From contig PBCC01000064.1 in the NCBI GenBank assembly GCA_002716825.1, forward strand, positions 1-45,748: a DNA stretch of 45,748 nt. Direction: 5' to 3'. The position numbers and the translations under genes were made by a program. This DNA comes from Halobacteriovorax sp. Lineage in GTDB: Bacteria > Bdellovibrionota > Bacteriovoracia > Bacteriovoracales > Bacteriovoracaceae. Below the pieces are notes generated by a model. It was not told the DNA's origin, did no database searches, and worked only from the letters and a program-made list of their open reading frames with translations. This document shows positions 32,158 through 40,391 of this stretch, in pieces (the stretch's first letter is position 1; each line of letters begins with the position of its first letter).

Positions 32158-32640
32158 CTATTCTGGTTCTTTCATCTCGATTTGTGACTGCATATAGTTT
32201 TGTACCCCTACAGACTTAATAAGCTGCTGTTGAGTTTCAAGCCAATCGATATGGTGTTCTTCGCTGGCCAGAATCGATTCGAACAACTCTCTTGAAACAT
32301 AGTCCTGCTCGGCTTCACATAGCTTGATACTGTCTTTGAGAATAGGTAGAGCGTGGTATTCGACCTTGAGGTCTGCTGCGATAACTTCCTCAAGAGTCTG
32401 ACCAATTTCCAGCTTATCGAGCTTTTGCAGATTCGGCAGACCATCAAGAAATAGAATACGCTTGATCAATTCATCTGCGTGCTTCATTTCGTCGATAGAA
32501 GCCTTGTACTCTAGTACTCCGAGCTTTTCTAGGCCCCAGTTTTGTAACATTCTCGCATGCAAGAAGTACTGGTTAATGGCCGTGAGTTCTCTGGTGAGCA
32601 CGGCGTTGAGTGCATCAATTACTTTCTGTGAACCTTTCAT
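32158..32640 (-). CDS. bfr: Bacterioferritin
   Basis: A 160-aa ferritin-like iron-storage protein. N-terminal MKGSQKVIDALNAVLTRELTAINQYFLHARML is the classical bacterioferritin start, with ferroxidase ligands in ELTAINQYF (Glu18), EYKASIDEMKHAD (Glu, His54) and LASEEHHIDWLETQ (Glu127, His130). The haem-ligand Met (about Met52 in DEMKHAD) is present. The ATG at 32640 with GGAG upstream replaces a longer start four codons earlier. bfd lies just upstream in the same direction. Confidence 0.95.
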   Translation of the reverse strand: MKGSQKVIDALNAVLTRELTAINQYFLHARMLQNWGLEKLGVLEYKASIDEMKHADELIKRILFLDGLPNLQKLDKLEIGQTLEEVIAADLKVEYHALPILKDSIKLCEAEQDYVSRELFESILASEEHHIDWLETQQQLIKSVGVQNYMQSQIEMKEPE

Positions 32641-32735
32641 GAGGAGCTCCAATAAAATTCAATATTAGGGAGAGTCTACACTGATTTTTCAGGTCGGACC
32701 ATGCAGAGAATTGTTTGATGGGAGAGACTGGAGTT

Positions 32736-32939
32736 TTACTTATTCGACGGCAAGGCTTGGGTCAAATTAGGTGCAGTAGCATTTTGGTCGTGACTAAGAC
32801 GATCAATAGCATCCATAACGCAAATACCGCAGCCAGAGCCAACGCCCAGGTGGGAGAGCGCATCTTTACCGGTGAGGCCTTTGGCGACAACGTTTTTGAC
32901 TTGATCTTCAGTAATGTTATTGCAAATACAGACGTACAT
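32736..32939 (-). CDS. bfd: Bacterioferritin-associated ferredoxin
   Basis: A 67-aa [2Fe-2S] protein that reduces bacterioferritin to release iron. Cys ligands are in MYVCICNNITE (C4, C6) and GSGCGICV (C37, C40). The C-terminal ~18 residues after the [2Fe-2S] core are an extension. It is transcribed toward bfr, 95 nt upstream of it, so the two likely share control. Confidence 0.93.
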   Translation of the reverse strand: MYVCICNNITEDQVKNVVAKGLTGKDALSHLGVGSGCGICVMDAIDRLSHDQNATAPNLTQALPSNK

Positions 32940-33177
32940 ATAACCCTCTGATTGAATAATACACCAACTGTTCGGCTTGCCAAACTTTTTCTTGAGTAGG
33001 CAATAAAATTTTACCAGTGGGAAACTAATATTACGTGTTTTTAGATACTTATGCTGAATTGCCGTTGAGGGGCATAGATGGAGTCATTTCGATATTATCA
33101 GCACTTACGCTAGTCGAATGCCCATTCCTTGAGTAACATGAACCGGTTTTAAGTCCTGTCTTTATCGTGGAGAAAGC

Positions 33178-34443
33178 ATGCTCGATCTTAAATTTATTCG
33201 CGAAAACCCAGAGCTCGTGAAAAAGGCCATTGTTCAAAAAAAAGTGGGTCTAAATTTAGATGACCTTCTGGCCCAAGATCAAATTGTCTTAAAGCTTAAG
33301 CAAGCTGCCCAAGAATTACAGGAAAAAAGAAATTCGCACTCCAAGAAAATTCCTAGTGCCACTAAAGAAGAACGTCCGGCTTTAATTGAAGAAGGCAGAA
33401 AGATTGGTGCAGAGCTTGATGCTATGAAACCAAAGCTGAGTGAAGAAGAAGAAAAGCTTAAAAACTTACTCTACTTAGTTCCGATGATTCCTTCACCAGA
33501 AGCGCCGATTGGAAAAGATGATAGCGAAAACGTAGAAGTGAAGTTGGCCGGAAAGCTTCCTCAGTTTAGCTTTAAGCCTTTAGACCACGTGGAAATTCTA
33601 GATAAGCACGGCTGGGCCGAGTTTGAAAAAGTGGCCAGCGTTTGTGGTTCGAGATCTTATAGTCTTAGAAATGAAATGGTTTTACTTGAAATGGCCATTC
33701 ATCGTTTTGCATTAGATCTCTTGCAATCAAAAGGCTTCACTTTAGCTAGTTTTCCTGCTCTCGTAAGAGAGCATGCTCTTTATGGCACGGGACATTTTCC
33801 TACAGGTCGTGATCAAGTTTATCATTTGCCCGAGCAAGATCTTTATTTATCGGGTACGGCGGAAGTTCAAGCCAACTCTCTTCATACTGGAGAGTTACTA
33901 GATGAAAAACAATTGCCGATACTTTATGCAGGCTATTCTCCGTGCTTTAGAAGTGAAGCCGGAAGTTACGGTAAAGATGTTCGCGGTTTAATCCGTGTTC
34001 ATCAATTTATGAAAGTTGAACAATATATACTTTGTAAGAACGATGAAGAAGAGTCCAAGAAGTGGCATAAAAAACTTCTCGAAACATCTGAAGAAATTGT
34101 TAACGCCTTTGAGTTACCTTATCGCATTGTGGAAGTCTGCACTGGCGATATGGGAGCGGGTAAAGTTCGCATGTACGATATCGAATGCTGGGTTCCTAGT
34201 GAAGAAAAGTACCGCGAAACACACTCATGTTCTTCACTTCACGATTGGCAAGCCAGACGTAGTAATCTTCGCTACAGAAATAGCGAGGGCAAGGTTGAGT
34301 TCGTTCACACCCTTAACAACACGGCAGTGGCCACACCTCGTATCCTAGTCAGCTTCCTTGAGTGTCATCAAAATGAAGATGGCTCAATTAATATTCCTGA
34401 AAAATTAAGACCTTATATGGCCGGAATGACGAAGCTTGGCTAG
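33178..34443 (+). CDS. serS: Serine-tRNA ligase
   Basis: A 421-aa class II aminoacyl-tRNA synthetase. It starts MLDLKFIRENPELVKKAI, then the long antiparallel coiled-coil arm (about 30-100). Catalytic motifs follow: SGTAEVQ, YSPCFRSEAGSYGKDVRGLIRVHQFMKVE (motif 2), and the C-terminal NNTAVATPRILVSFLECHQ (motif 3). The 238-nt gap upstream shows no T-box or other RNA element. Confidence 0.97.
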   Translation: MLDLKFIRENPELVKKAIVQKKVGLNLDDLLAQDQIVLKLKQAAQELQEKRNSHSKKIPSATKEERPALIEEGRKIGAELDAMKPKLSEEEEKLKNLLYLVPMIPSPEAPIGKDDSENVEVKLAGKLPQFSFKPLDHVEILDKHGWAEFEKVASVCGSRSYSLRNEMVLLEMAIHRFALDLLQSKGFTLASFPALVREHALYGTGHFPTGRDQVYHLPEQDLYLSGTAEVQANSLHTGELLDEKQLPILYAGYSPCFRSEAGSYGKDVRGLIRVHQFMKVEQYILCKNDEEESKKWHKKLLETSEEIVNAFELPYRIVEVCTGDMGAGKVRMYDIECWVPSEEKYRETHSCSSLHDWQARRSNLRYRNSEGKVEFVHTLNNTAVATPRILVSFLECHQNEDGSINIPEKLRPYMAGMTKLG

Positions 34444-34551
34444 TCGTTCGAAATAATTCCCAAACGCTTTTACTGTAATAATTACAAATCCTATGGGCCC
34501 CTTGTGTATTGCTTGCTAGAAATTGGCATTACAAAAAACTGGGGGCTTCGT

Positions 34552-35259
34552 ATGGCTTTTTATCGCGCATTTATTGCATTGTTTTTGTCAGTAGTACTTG
34601 TGAGTACCACTTATGCAGGCACAATTGAATTAACTAAGTCTAAAGCAGTTGTCTCTAAGGAGAATGCTAATAAAAGACTCATTAAAGGCTTGGATCTTGC
34701 TATTAAGAAAGAGCAAAAAAAACCAACGTCTATTGAAGACCTAAAGGTTAAAGCTGAAAAGAAGGTTGCAAAAAACTTTGATAAAAGACGCGATCTTTTA
34801 AATGATATTTTCAAACACCAAGATCAAGACAAGCGTCTGAGAGTACTCGATCGAAAAATGAAAAAGCTTATTAAGCTTGACCCGAGCCTAAGCGAGATTA
34901 GCAGTGAAGCAGAAGGTGTTGAGCTTCTCAGTATCCTTGAGAAGAAGGCACAGAGCCTCGATCAAGAAGAAGCCAATCAAGTTGAAATGATCAATGATGA
35001 ATTATCTCAATTTGCAACAACAGCAGATTACCTTTTGGATCTTAAGTCAAAAGTGGAAAATGATTCATTTGCTAAGATTTCAAAAAATGACGGTCGCTCA
35101 ATTGCTTCAATCACAGAGTATGAGATTTATGTGGCGCTTTACGTCTTGGGTGCGCTGGCATTGATTGGATTAATTTACTACTTGGTGATCTCTGCAACTG
35201 TTGCAATCTGGGCATTTTCACCGGCACTAGCGATTATCTTTCTTTTAATTATGCTTTAG
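34552..35259 (+). CDS. Exported protein with charged coiled-coil body and C-terminal hydrophobic end
   Basis: A 235-aa protein I do not recognise. Residues 1-22 form a signal peptide (LFLSVVLVSTTYA). The body is Lys/Glu-rich and helical, and the last ~45 residues (EYEIYVALYVLGALALIGLIYYLVIS...) form one or two membrane segments. The ATG at 34552 follows GGGGG by 7 nt and fits the signal peptide; an earlier in-frame ATG (34504) lacks these. A terminator hairpin follows the stop. Confidence 0.65.
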   Translation: MAFYRAFIALFLSVVLVSTTYAGTIELTKSKAVVSKENANKRLIKGLDLAIKKEQKKPTSIEDLKVKAEKKVAKNFDKRRDLLNDIFKHQDQDKRLRVLDRKMKKLIKLDPSLSEISSEAEGVELLSILEKKAQSLDQEEANQVEMINDELSQFATTADYLLDLKSKVENDSFAKISKNDGRSIASITEYEIYVALYVLGALALIGLIYYLVISATVAIWAFSPALAIIFLLIML

Positions 35260-35266
35260 TTTTTTA

Positions 35267-35288
35267 GGGGAGGGGAAACCCTCCCTTT
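35267..35288 (+). terminator. Hairpin after the exported coiled-coil protein gene
   Basis: GGGAGGG-gaaa-CCCTCCC, a 7-bp GC-only stem followed by TTT. The 3' end touches the stop codon of the convergent NAD-binding protein gene, so it may serve both strands. The T-tract is short. Confidence 0.6.
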
Positions 35289-36006
35289 AGAGTTTGCGCC
35301 ATTGTCTTTGCAGTCTTGTCTTAACTTCTTTGCTTTCACTGGTCAGCTTTTCAAACTCAGGTGTCGCCAAATCAAATTCCTTTGCTTTTGTTAGATAATA
35401 TTCTTCTCTGGTAGGATGCTCAGGATTAACGGCGTGAGTGATCTTGTGTTCCTGGTTTGAGACAATCAAATCAAAAATAATTTCAGCTAGGTCTTGGCGA
35501 TGGATTAAGTTGATCTTCCCGAGTGGATTCTTAATTTCTTTCTTGCCGGCTAAAAAACTTATTGGATGATTTTCTTCATCATAAAGACCACCGGCCCTTA
35601 CAATTTGGCCTGTAGGGTGTTTTAAAATCTCCATTTCGGCCTCTAAAAGAAGTTGGCTTCTTGGACAGTTGGCAATTGGATGAGTGCTTTCGTCGATTTT
35701 ACCTTGATTGGCGCCAAAGACTCCGGTTGAACTAATCTGAATGATTCTCTTATTTGGATAGCGCATGACTAGGGCGGCCAATTGGACCGGATAAAAGTCA
35801 TTTGGCGGAAAAGCACAGACGATGCAATCGGCATCGGGCAAAGCCTGAGTTCCATGCCCAGAGCTCCAAATAATCGGAATAACCCCTTTTTTAGCCAGTT
35901 CTGGGTCCGCTCGCGTGGTTGTACCTGCCACCTGGTGGCCTTGATTCTTTAAAAGAGCAGATAAATGTCTACCTGTACGACCTAAGCCTAAAATAAGTAC
36001 GAACAT
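35287..36006 (-). CDS. NAD(P)-binding SDR/epimerase-like protein (YeeZ-like)
   Basis: A 239-aa Rossmann-fold protein. It starts MFVLILGLGRTGRHLSALLK (GxGxxG nucleotide loop), with IVCAFPPND and IQISSTGVFG in the positions of the YeeZ-type extended SDR. It lacks a clear YxxxK catalytic pair. The substrate is unknown. The ATG at 36006 gives the Rossmann start; an upstream in-frame ATG (36057) adds 17 residues unlike the family. Confidence 0.7.
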   Translation of the reverse strand: MFVLILGLGRTGRHLSALLKNQGHQVAGTTTRADPELAKKGVIPIIWSSGHGTQALPDADCIVCAFPPNDFYPVQLAALVMRYPNKRIIQISSTGVFGANQGKIDESTHPIANCPRSQLLLEAEMEILKHPTGQIVRAGGLYDEENHPISFLAGKKEIKNPLGKINLIHRQDLAEIIFDLIVSNQEHKITHAVNPEHPTREEYYLTKAKEFDLATPEFEKLTSESKEVKTRLQRQWRKL

Positions 36007-36051
36007 GTTGATAACTTTCCAAAAAATATGGTTTTGATCTATAATAGCAGA

Positions 36052-36174
36052 ATGCAAATCTTTAAGCTTGGCGGAAAGACCGTCGCAATTATTCTTGTTG
36101 GCCTAGCCATAGTTCTCTCGGTTGCACTGGCCGTTTTGATGCCTTTTGGTATCGCACAGCACCTGCTCAATTAA
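36052..36174 (+). CDS. Small single-pass membrane protein (40 aa)
   Basis: A short frame, MQIFKLGGKTVAIILVG... ending AQHLLN, with one hydrophobic helix of about 20 residues. A perfect TATAAT at 36040-36045 lies 6 nt before the ATG and no ribosome-binding site is seen, so a leaderless transcript is possible. It overlaps the convergent gene by 4 nt. No family recognised. Confidence 0.5.
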   Translation: MQIFKLGGKTVAIILVGLAIVLSVALAVLMPFGIAQHLLN

Positions 36175-36734
36175 GAGACTTTTGTGCCAAGAACTTGCTC
36201 TAGTCGCGCCTTGATCTCAGGCAGATCAGCTAATTGATGATTTACAAAAGCCGCTAAGTATTTCTTGTCATCAGTCCTAACTCTCATTGAAAGTTCAGTA
36301 GCATCTATTAAACGCTCATAGTTTAAATTAAGCTCAGACCAAGAAAGACACAATAATCCATAGGACTCTTGAGCATCATTGAAAGTCCTAGCGATAGAGA
36401 TCTTTTCAATATTTCTTAGTGGATCGGGCGAAACATTTTCAAATAGTAAAAAGGCTTGAGTTGCGAAGGCCACTCTATGTTTTATTTCAAACTCTTCTCG
36501 CATTGAAGGCGAGAGAACAAACTCAACTCGATCAATAAACAGTCGCGCGTAGTCCTCAAAGTGCTTTTTCCTGCGACTACTCCAGTTTGCATAACTAGGA
36601 TCGATAAGAGCGACATGACGCCACCAGCCTTCTGGAAAATCATAAGAAAGTATTCGCCGTGCCCGTGACCACGGGGCAAATTTCCATAAAATGGCAATTA
36701 AGATGACGAGAGCTACAAGTGTTAATTGACTCAA
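36171..36734 (-). CDS. MtfA/M90-like membrane-anchored protein without catalytic motif
   Basis: A 187-aa protein with an N-terminal transmembrane anchor (about 1-20). The segment FPEGWWRHVAL...RRKKHFEDYARLFIDRVEF...KHRVAFATQAFLLFEN resembles the N-terminal helical part of MtfA-type (M90) peptidases. The HExxH zinc site of those peptidases is absent and the protein ends about 70 residues short of their usual length. It may therefore be a non-catalytic relative; the match is from memory and should be tested. Confidence 0.5.
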   Translation of the reverse strand: MSQLTLVALVILIAILWKFAPWSRARRILSYDFPEGWWRHVALIDPSYANWSSRRKKHFEDYARLFIDRVEFVLSPSMREEFEIKHRVAFATQAFLLFENVSPDPLRNIEKISIARTFNDAQESYGLLCLSWSELNLNYERLIDATELSMRVRTDDKKYLAAFVNHQLADLPEIKARLEQVLGTKVS

Positions 36735-36779
36735 ATGAATCCTCTTTGGTAGCCTTTAGTCTATAAGGGGATGATTGAA

Positions 36780-36914
36780 ATGGCTAAAAAACCTAAAAAC
36801 AAAAAAGTAAAACTTGATCCGAAGGCGAAAGCGGCAGGCAAAAGAAATCTTTATATACTCCTAACTCTAGCAGCAGTGGGAGCAGGCATTGTTATTGTGG
36901 GAAGTTCTCTCTAA
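36780..36914 (+). CDS. Small basic membrane protein (44 aa)
   Basis: The product MAKKPKNKKVKLDPKAKAAG... has a strongly basic N-terminus followed by one hydrophobic helix (LYILLTLAAVGAGIVIVG). AAGGGG lies 9 nt before the ATG at 36780; an earlier in-frame ATG (36771) is less well placed. It overlaps the convergent lipoprotein gene by 4 nt. Unrecognised; topology would put the basic end in the cytosol. Confidence 0.55.
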   Translation: MAKKPKNKKVKLDPKAKAAGKRNLYILLTLAAVGAGIVIVGSSL

Positions 36915-37210
36915 TTGGGTGAGCTTAAAAACTTGTCTTTTTGGCGTTGATCAAAGCATTCTAGGGCCCGCTCTCCAAACTTCTGTTTGATGACCTCGGG
37001 ACGACTTTCAAGAATTAATAACTCAAATGCTTTTTGACAGTGATTTTTGGTATAGGTGAGTTTGTAATTCGAGCAGTATTCCTTGAGCTGATGTGCTGAC
37101 TTGGGTGATCCACGATAGCTCTCCAGAGATAGAGTCTCACACTCATCTTTGGTGAACTCAGTTTTACTCATACAGGAAAATAATAATAAGAATGGAAGGT
37201 ATTTAAGCAT
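36911..37210 (-). CDS. Small Cys-rich lipoprotein
   Basis: A 99-aa protein with a short signal and lipobox LLFSC (C13). The mature part has further Cys (DECETL, EYCSNY, NHCQKAF, LECFD), so it is probably disulfide-bonded after export. Its start codon overlaps that of the divergent DsbA-fold gene by two bases (CATG). No family recognised. Confidence 0.6.
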   Translation of the reverse strand: MLKYLPFLLLFSCMSKTEFTKDECETLSLESYRGSPKSAHQLKEYCSNYKLTYTKNHCQKAFELLILESRPEVIKQKFGERALECFDQRQKDKFLSSPN

Positions 37211-37832
37211 GTCTCATCATACCACGAGTTCAAAAATTAAATTCTATTTTGATTTTTTATCACCTTACTCCTACTTGGCCTGGACATGGGTTAGAGAGAG
37301 TGATTTAAATATTGAAGCGGTTCCTGTGGTATTGGCACAAGTCATCCATCACTATGAGACAAAAGGCCCGGCCGAAATAGAACCTAAGCGCAACTATCTT
37401 TGGAAGCATTGTCTTAGAAGCGCAAAATCTCGAAATATTCCTTTTGTAATGCCTGCTAAGCTTCCATTTAACTCTTCACTGGCACTTCGCATGGCCATAG
37501 CCGCAAAAGGTGATTTTAAAGTTATTGATGCTCTATTTCGTACTGCTTGGGAAAAAGGTCTTGATCTCGGAGATCCGGAAATAATTTTAAACCTACCAGA
37601 ATGCTCAAGCTTAGACGAAGTTGCCTCATCAAAAGAGTGTAGACGAGAGCTTAAGCAAAATGTCGCTCAAGCTATTGAAAATAAAGTCTTTGGGACACCT
37701 ACGTTTCTCGTTGGAGAGGAACTGTTTTGGGGAGATGACTCAAAACGCGACTTATTTAACTTCCTAAGAGGCGAAGATCTACTCGATCAAAAGCAGTTCA
37801 AACACTTTACCGAGTCTTTTGGACGGGAATAA
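37209..37832 (+). CDS. 2-hydroxychromene-2-carboxylate isomerase / DsbA-fold protein
   Basis: A 207-aa kappa-class GST-like isomerase. The N-terminus KFYFDFLSPYSYLAW has the family's catalytic Ser context instead of the CxxC of DsbA. HHYETKGPAEIEPKRNYLW and the C-terminal VFGTPTFLVGEELFWGDD are typical. Family members act in naphthalene-type degradation or glutathione-dependent chemistry; the natural substrate here is unknown. Its start is head-to-head with the lipoprotein gene. Confidence 0.82.
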   Translation: MSHHTTSSKIKFYFDFLSPYSYLAWTWVRESDLNIEAVPVVLAQVIHHYETKGPAEIEPKRNYLWKHCLRSAKSRNIPFVMPAKLPFNSSLALRMAIAAKGDFKVIDALFRTAWEKGLDLGDPEIILNLPECSSLDEVASSKECRRELKQNVAQAIENKVFGTPTFLVGEELFWGDDSKRDLFNFLRGEDLLDQKQFKHFTESFGRE

Positions 37833-37903
37833 GAAGCCAGCTTCTCAAACTCGAATAAACTTATTTGCTATACTTATAGTGCCGACACAAAGCAGGAGCT
37901 TAT

Positions 37904-39729
37904 ATGGCACATGGACGCGCAAATAATAGTCACTCTAGTCACACCAGTTACGCTGGTTTTGATCAGCTCGATGGTCGACATCCATTGCAACAGGCCCTAC
38001 CGCAAATGGTAGTGACTTATAAAGCACGCAGCCGAAAAGGTGCCAAGATTGCTTACTTCAACTTTGCCTTGGCAAAAGAAATGGGTCTTATTGACGTCGA
38101 TCATCCAGAACAGATGAACCCCGCGCTAGAAAAAAAACTAATGGAAACATTCAGTATCATTATTATTAATGAATTTGATGAACTTAATAAGCGAAAGTTT
38201 CCCGAAAAGAAATCCGTCCCCACCGCTATATGGCGACTCGTTATCTTCAGCTGCAACACCCTAATAAAACAGGTAAGACGTCTGGAGATGGTCGCAGTGT
38301 CTGGAATGGCCAATTCAAAGGGAGGGGTGGCAGAGTTTGGGATGTCTCTTCTTGTGGAAGTGGAGCAACTTGCTTGTCTCCTGCAACGGCGATTCAAGGA
38401 AAGTTCTTTGAAAGCGGGGACCCGTCTATCTCTTATGGCTGCGGCTATAGCGAACTTGATGAAGGTTTTTCGACGGCATTTTTCTCAGAAATTATGCATA
38501 AGAATGGCTACTCGACAGAGCGGGCACTCCTTGTTTTAGACTACGGTGGAAATATTGGATTAACTGTTCGAGTTCACCCCAATTTGCTTCGGCCATCTCA
38601 CTTTTTTGCATGGCTTAAACAAAATGATCAAACCGCTCTTAGTATCTTGTGTGATCAATGGATAAATCAACAGTTTAAAAACAAAGTTTTCGATTCAATT
38701 CCAAAAACAAAGTCTGCTCAATACAATCTATGTCTAGACTGGATTACAGAGCAATTTGCTAGAACCACGGCTAAGTTTGAAGATGATTATATCTTCTGCT
38801 GGCTGGACTGGGATGGCGATAATATTTTGATGGATGGTGGAATTATTGACTATGGCTCCATCAGACAATTTGGTCTGTTCCACTCAGAGTATCGCTATGA
38901 CGATGTCGAACGTTTCTCAACGACAATTGTAGAGCAAAAACAAAAAGCGAAGTACTTAGTCCAGACGTTTGCTCAAATGTTCGACTATCTAAAAACCGGC
39001 AATAAAAGAAGCATTAAAGACTTTGCGACCCACCAATCCTTACAGAACTTTGATAAAATATTTGAAGAACAAAAAGACTATAATCTTCTAGAAAAACTCG
39101 GCTTTAACAATAAATCAAAAGATTATATTTTTAAAAATCATCGCCAAATTATTGCTGAATTTAGAAAGATCTATTCATGGTTTGAAACAGCGAAAAGCTC
39201 AGAAGGACTTATTGAAGTTGCCGATGGTGTAAATCGAAATGCCATTTACTGCATGCGAGATATTTTACGCGAGCTACCGCAGATCTATTTAGCGAGAGGG
39301 GAGAGTGAAATATTAAGTGATGACGAATTCATTGATATTATTAGAAGTAGTTATGCCAGCGACGAAGACGTCGCCTTGAATTCAACCCTTAAGGCAAAAA
39401 TTAAAACTTTTCAGACACAGTACCGCGAGTTAGTGGGACTTGCTGGTAAACCTAAGCAAGTTTTACTGGGTCTTACGATGAGATCGAGTGTCATTAATAA
39501 ATATGATCGCGTCACAGGTGATGCTGTCACAACGATTGTTGATAAAGTGATGCACGCCAAGCCTAAACTTAACGCTGATGATATGTACTTAGTGCTTAGA
39601 GAATTTTCTGAGTTTCAAAATTTAGATCCCGACTTTAAGCGATCGCAAGAACCATCACGCAGGAAGCCAAGAGAAAAGCTCATGAAGACCATGGTTAAAA
39701 TTGTTAGAGAATACCGCGAGGGTCTGTGA
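37904..39729 (+). pseudogene. SelO-like protein adenylyltransferase homologue, frameshifted
   Basis: One gene split over two frames. The first ~101 codons run from ATG 37904 and the remaining 507 from about 38206 in the -1 frame. The join falls in a run of A (38205-38208); one extra A would restore FPEKEIRPHRYMATRYLQLQHP and a 608-aa protein. The downstream part has SelO-like blocks: TSGDGRSVWNGQ, WDVSSCGSGATCLSPA, GYSTERALLVLDYGG, LDWDGDNILMDGGIIDYGSIRQFGLF. SelO transfers AMP to protein hydroxyls. Programmed frameshifting, mutation or a homopolymer sequencing error are all possible. The 3' end overlaps the S51 peptidase start by GTGA. Confidence 0.7.
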
Positions 39730-40391
39730 GACTAGTTTTTCATGGTGGTGGTCACAGCGAAGATAATATTAAATTAAATCGTGAAGCTCTTCGTATGTGC
39801 CGGGAAAAAGATCCGGTTATTGCCTATATTCCAGCCTGCTCTATTGATGCCGAGAGTGACTTCTTGGAGTTTGCTAGAGGCTTTCAAGAACTTGGAGTCG
39901 GCAGATTCTTATATTTCCCTATTGATGTCCCCTTTGACCAAACCATGCTAACACAAGTATTTAGCGCCAATATTATTCATCTCTCAGGCGGTAATACCTT
40001 TTATTTTTTGAAATGGTTAAGACGAACCAAGCTCATGACAAAGATTAAAGAGTTTGTACGAAATGGTGGTGTTTTAACTGGGCTATCGGCCGGGGGAATA
40101 CTTATGACTCCCGATATTAGTTCGGCTAGTTATCCCGAGTTTGACTGTGATGAAAATGAAGAACATCTACGAGATCTTCGAGCACTTAAACTGGTAAACT
40201 TTGAGTTCTTTCCCCATTATAGAAATTCTAAAAGATACGAGAGAGAGTTGATCAATCAGTCTAAGCTTATAGACTATCCCATTTATGGCGTTGCTGATGG
40301 CAACGGAATTGTTGTTGAAGGGGAAAAGACTAGCTTTGTGGGCAAGACACTATGTTTTTATAAAGGTAAAAAAATCGTTATTGGGCGCTAG
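39726..40391 (+). CDS. Peptidase E-like serine peptidase (family S51)
   Basis: A 221-aa protein of the S51/cyanophycinase-like family. It has IIHLSGGNTFYFLKWL, the nucleophile elbow LTGLSAGG (Ser in GLSAG) and the C-terminal DGNGIVVEG. Dipeptidase E cleaves Asp-X dipeptides; the specificity here is unknown. The GTG start overlaps the stop of the SelO-like gene, so translation may depend on that frame being read. Confidence 0.82.
   Translation: MRLVFHGGGHSEDNIKLNREALRMCREKDPVIAYIPACSIDAESDFLEFARGFQELGVGRFLYFPIDVPFDQTMLTQVFSANIIHLSGGNTFYFLKWLRRTKLMTKIKEFVRNGGVLTGLSAGGILMTPDISSASYPEFDCDENEEHLRDLRALKLVNFEFFPHYRNSKRYERELINQSKLIDYPIYGVADGNGIVVEGEKTSFVGKTLCFYKGKKIVIGR

Noticed and set aside
32940-33177. 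Possible T-box or other riboswitch before serS
   Set aside because: No T-box sequence, specifier stem or antiterminator/terminator pair could be found in the 238-nt gap.
33049-33237. Minus-strand 62-aa frame overlapping the serS start
   Set aside because: Antisense to the conserved serS N-terminus and without an RBS.
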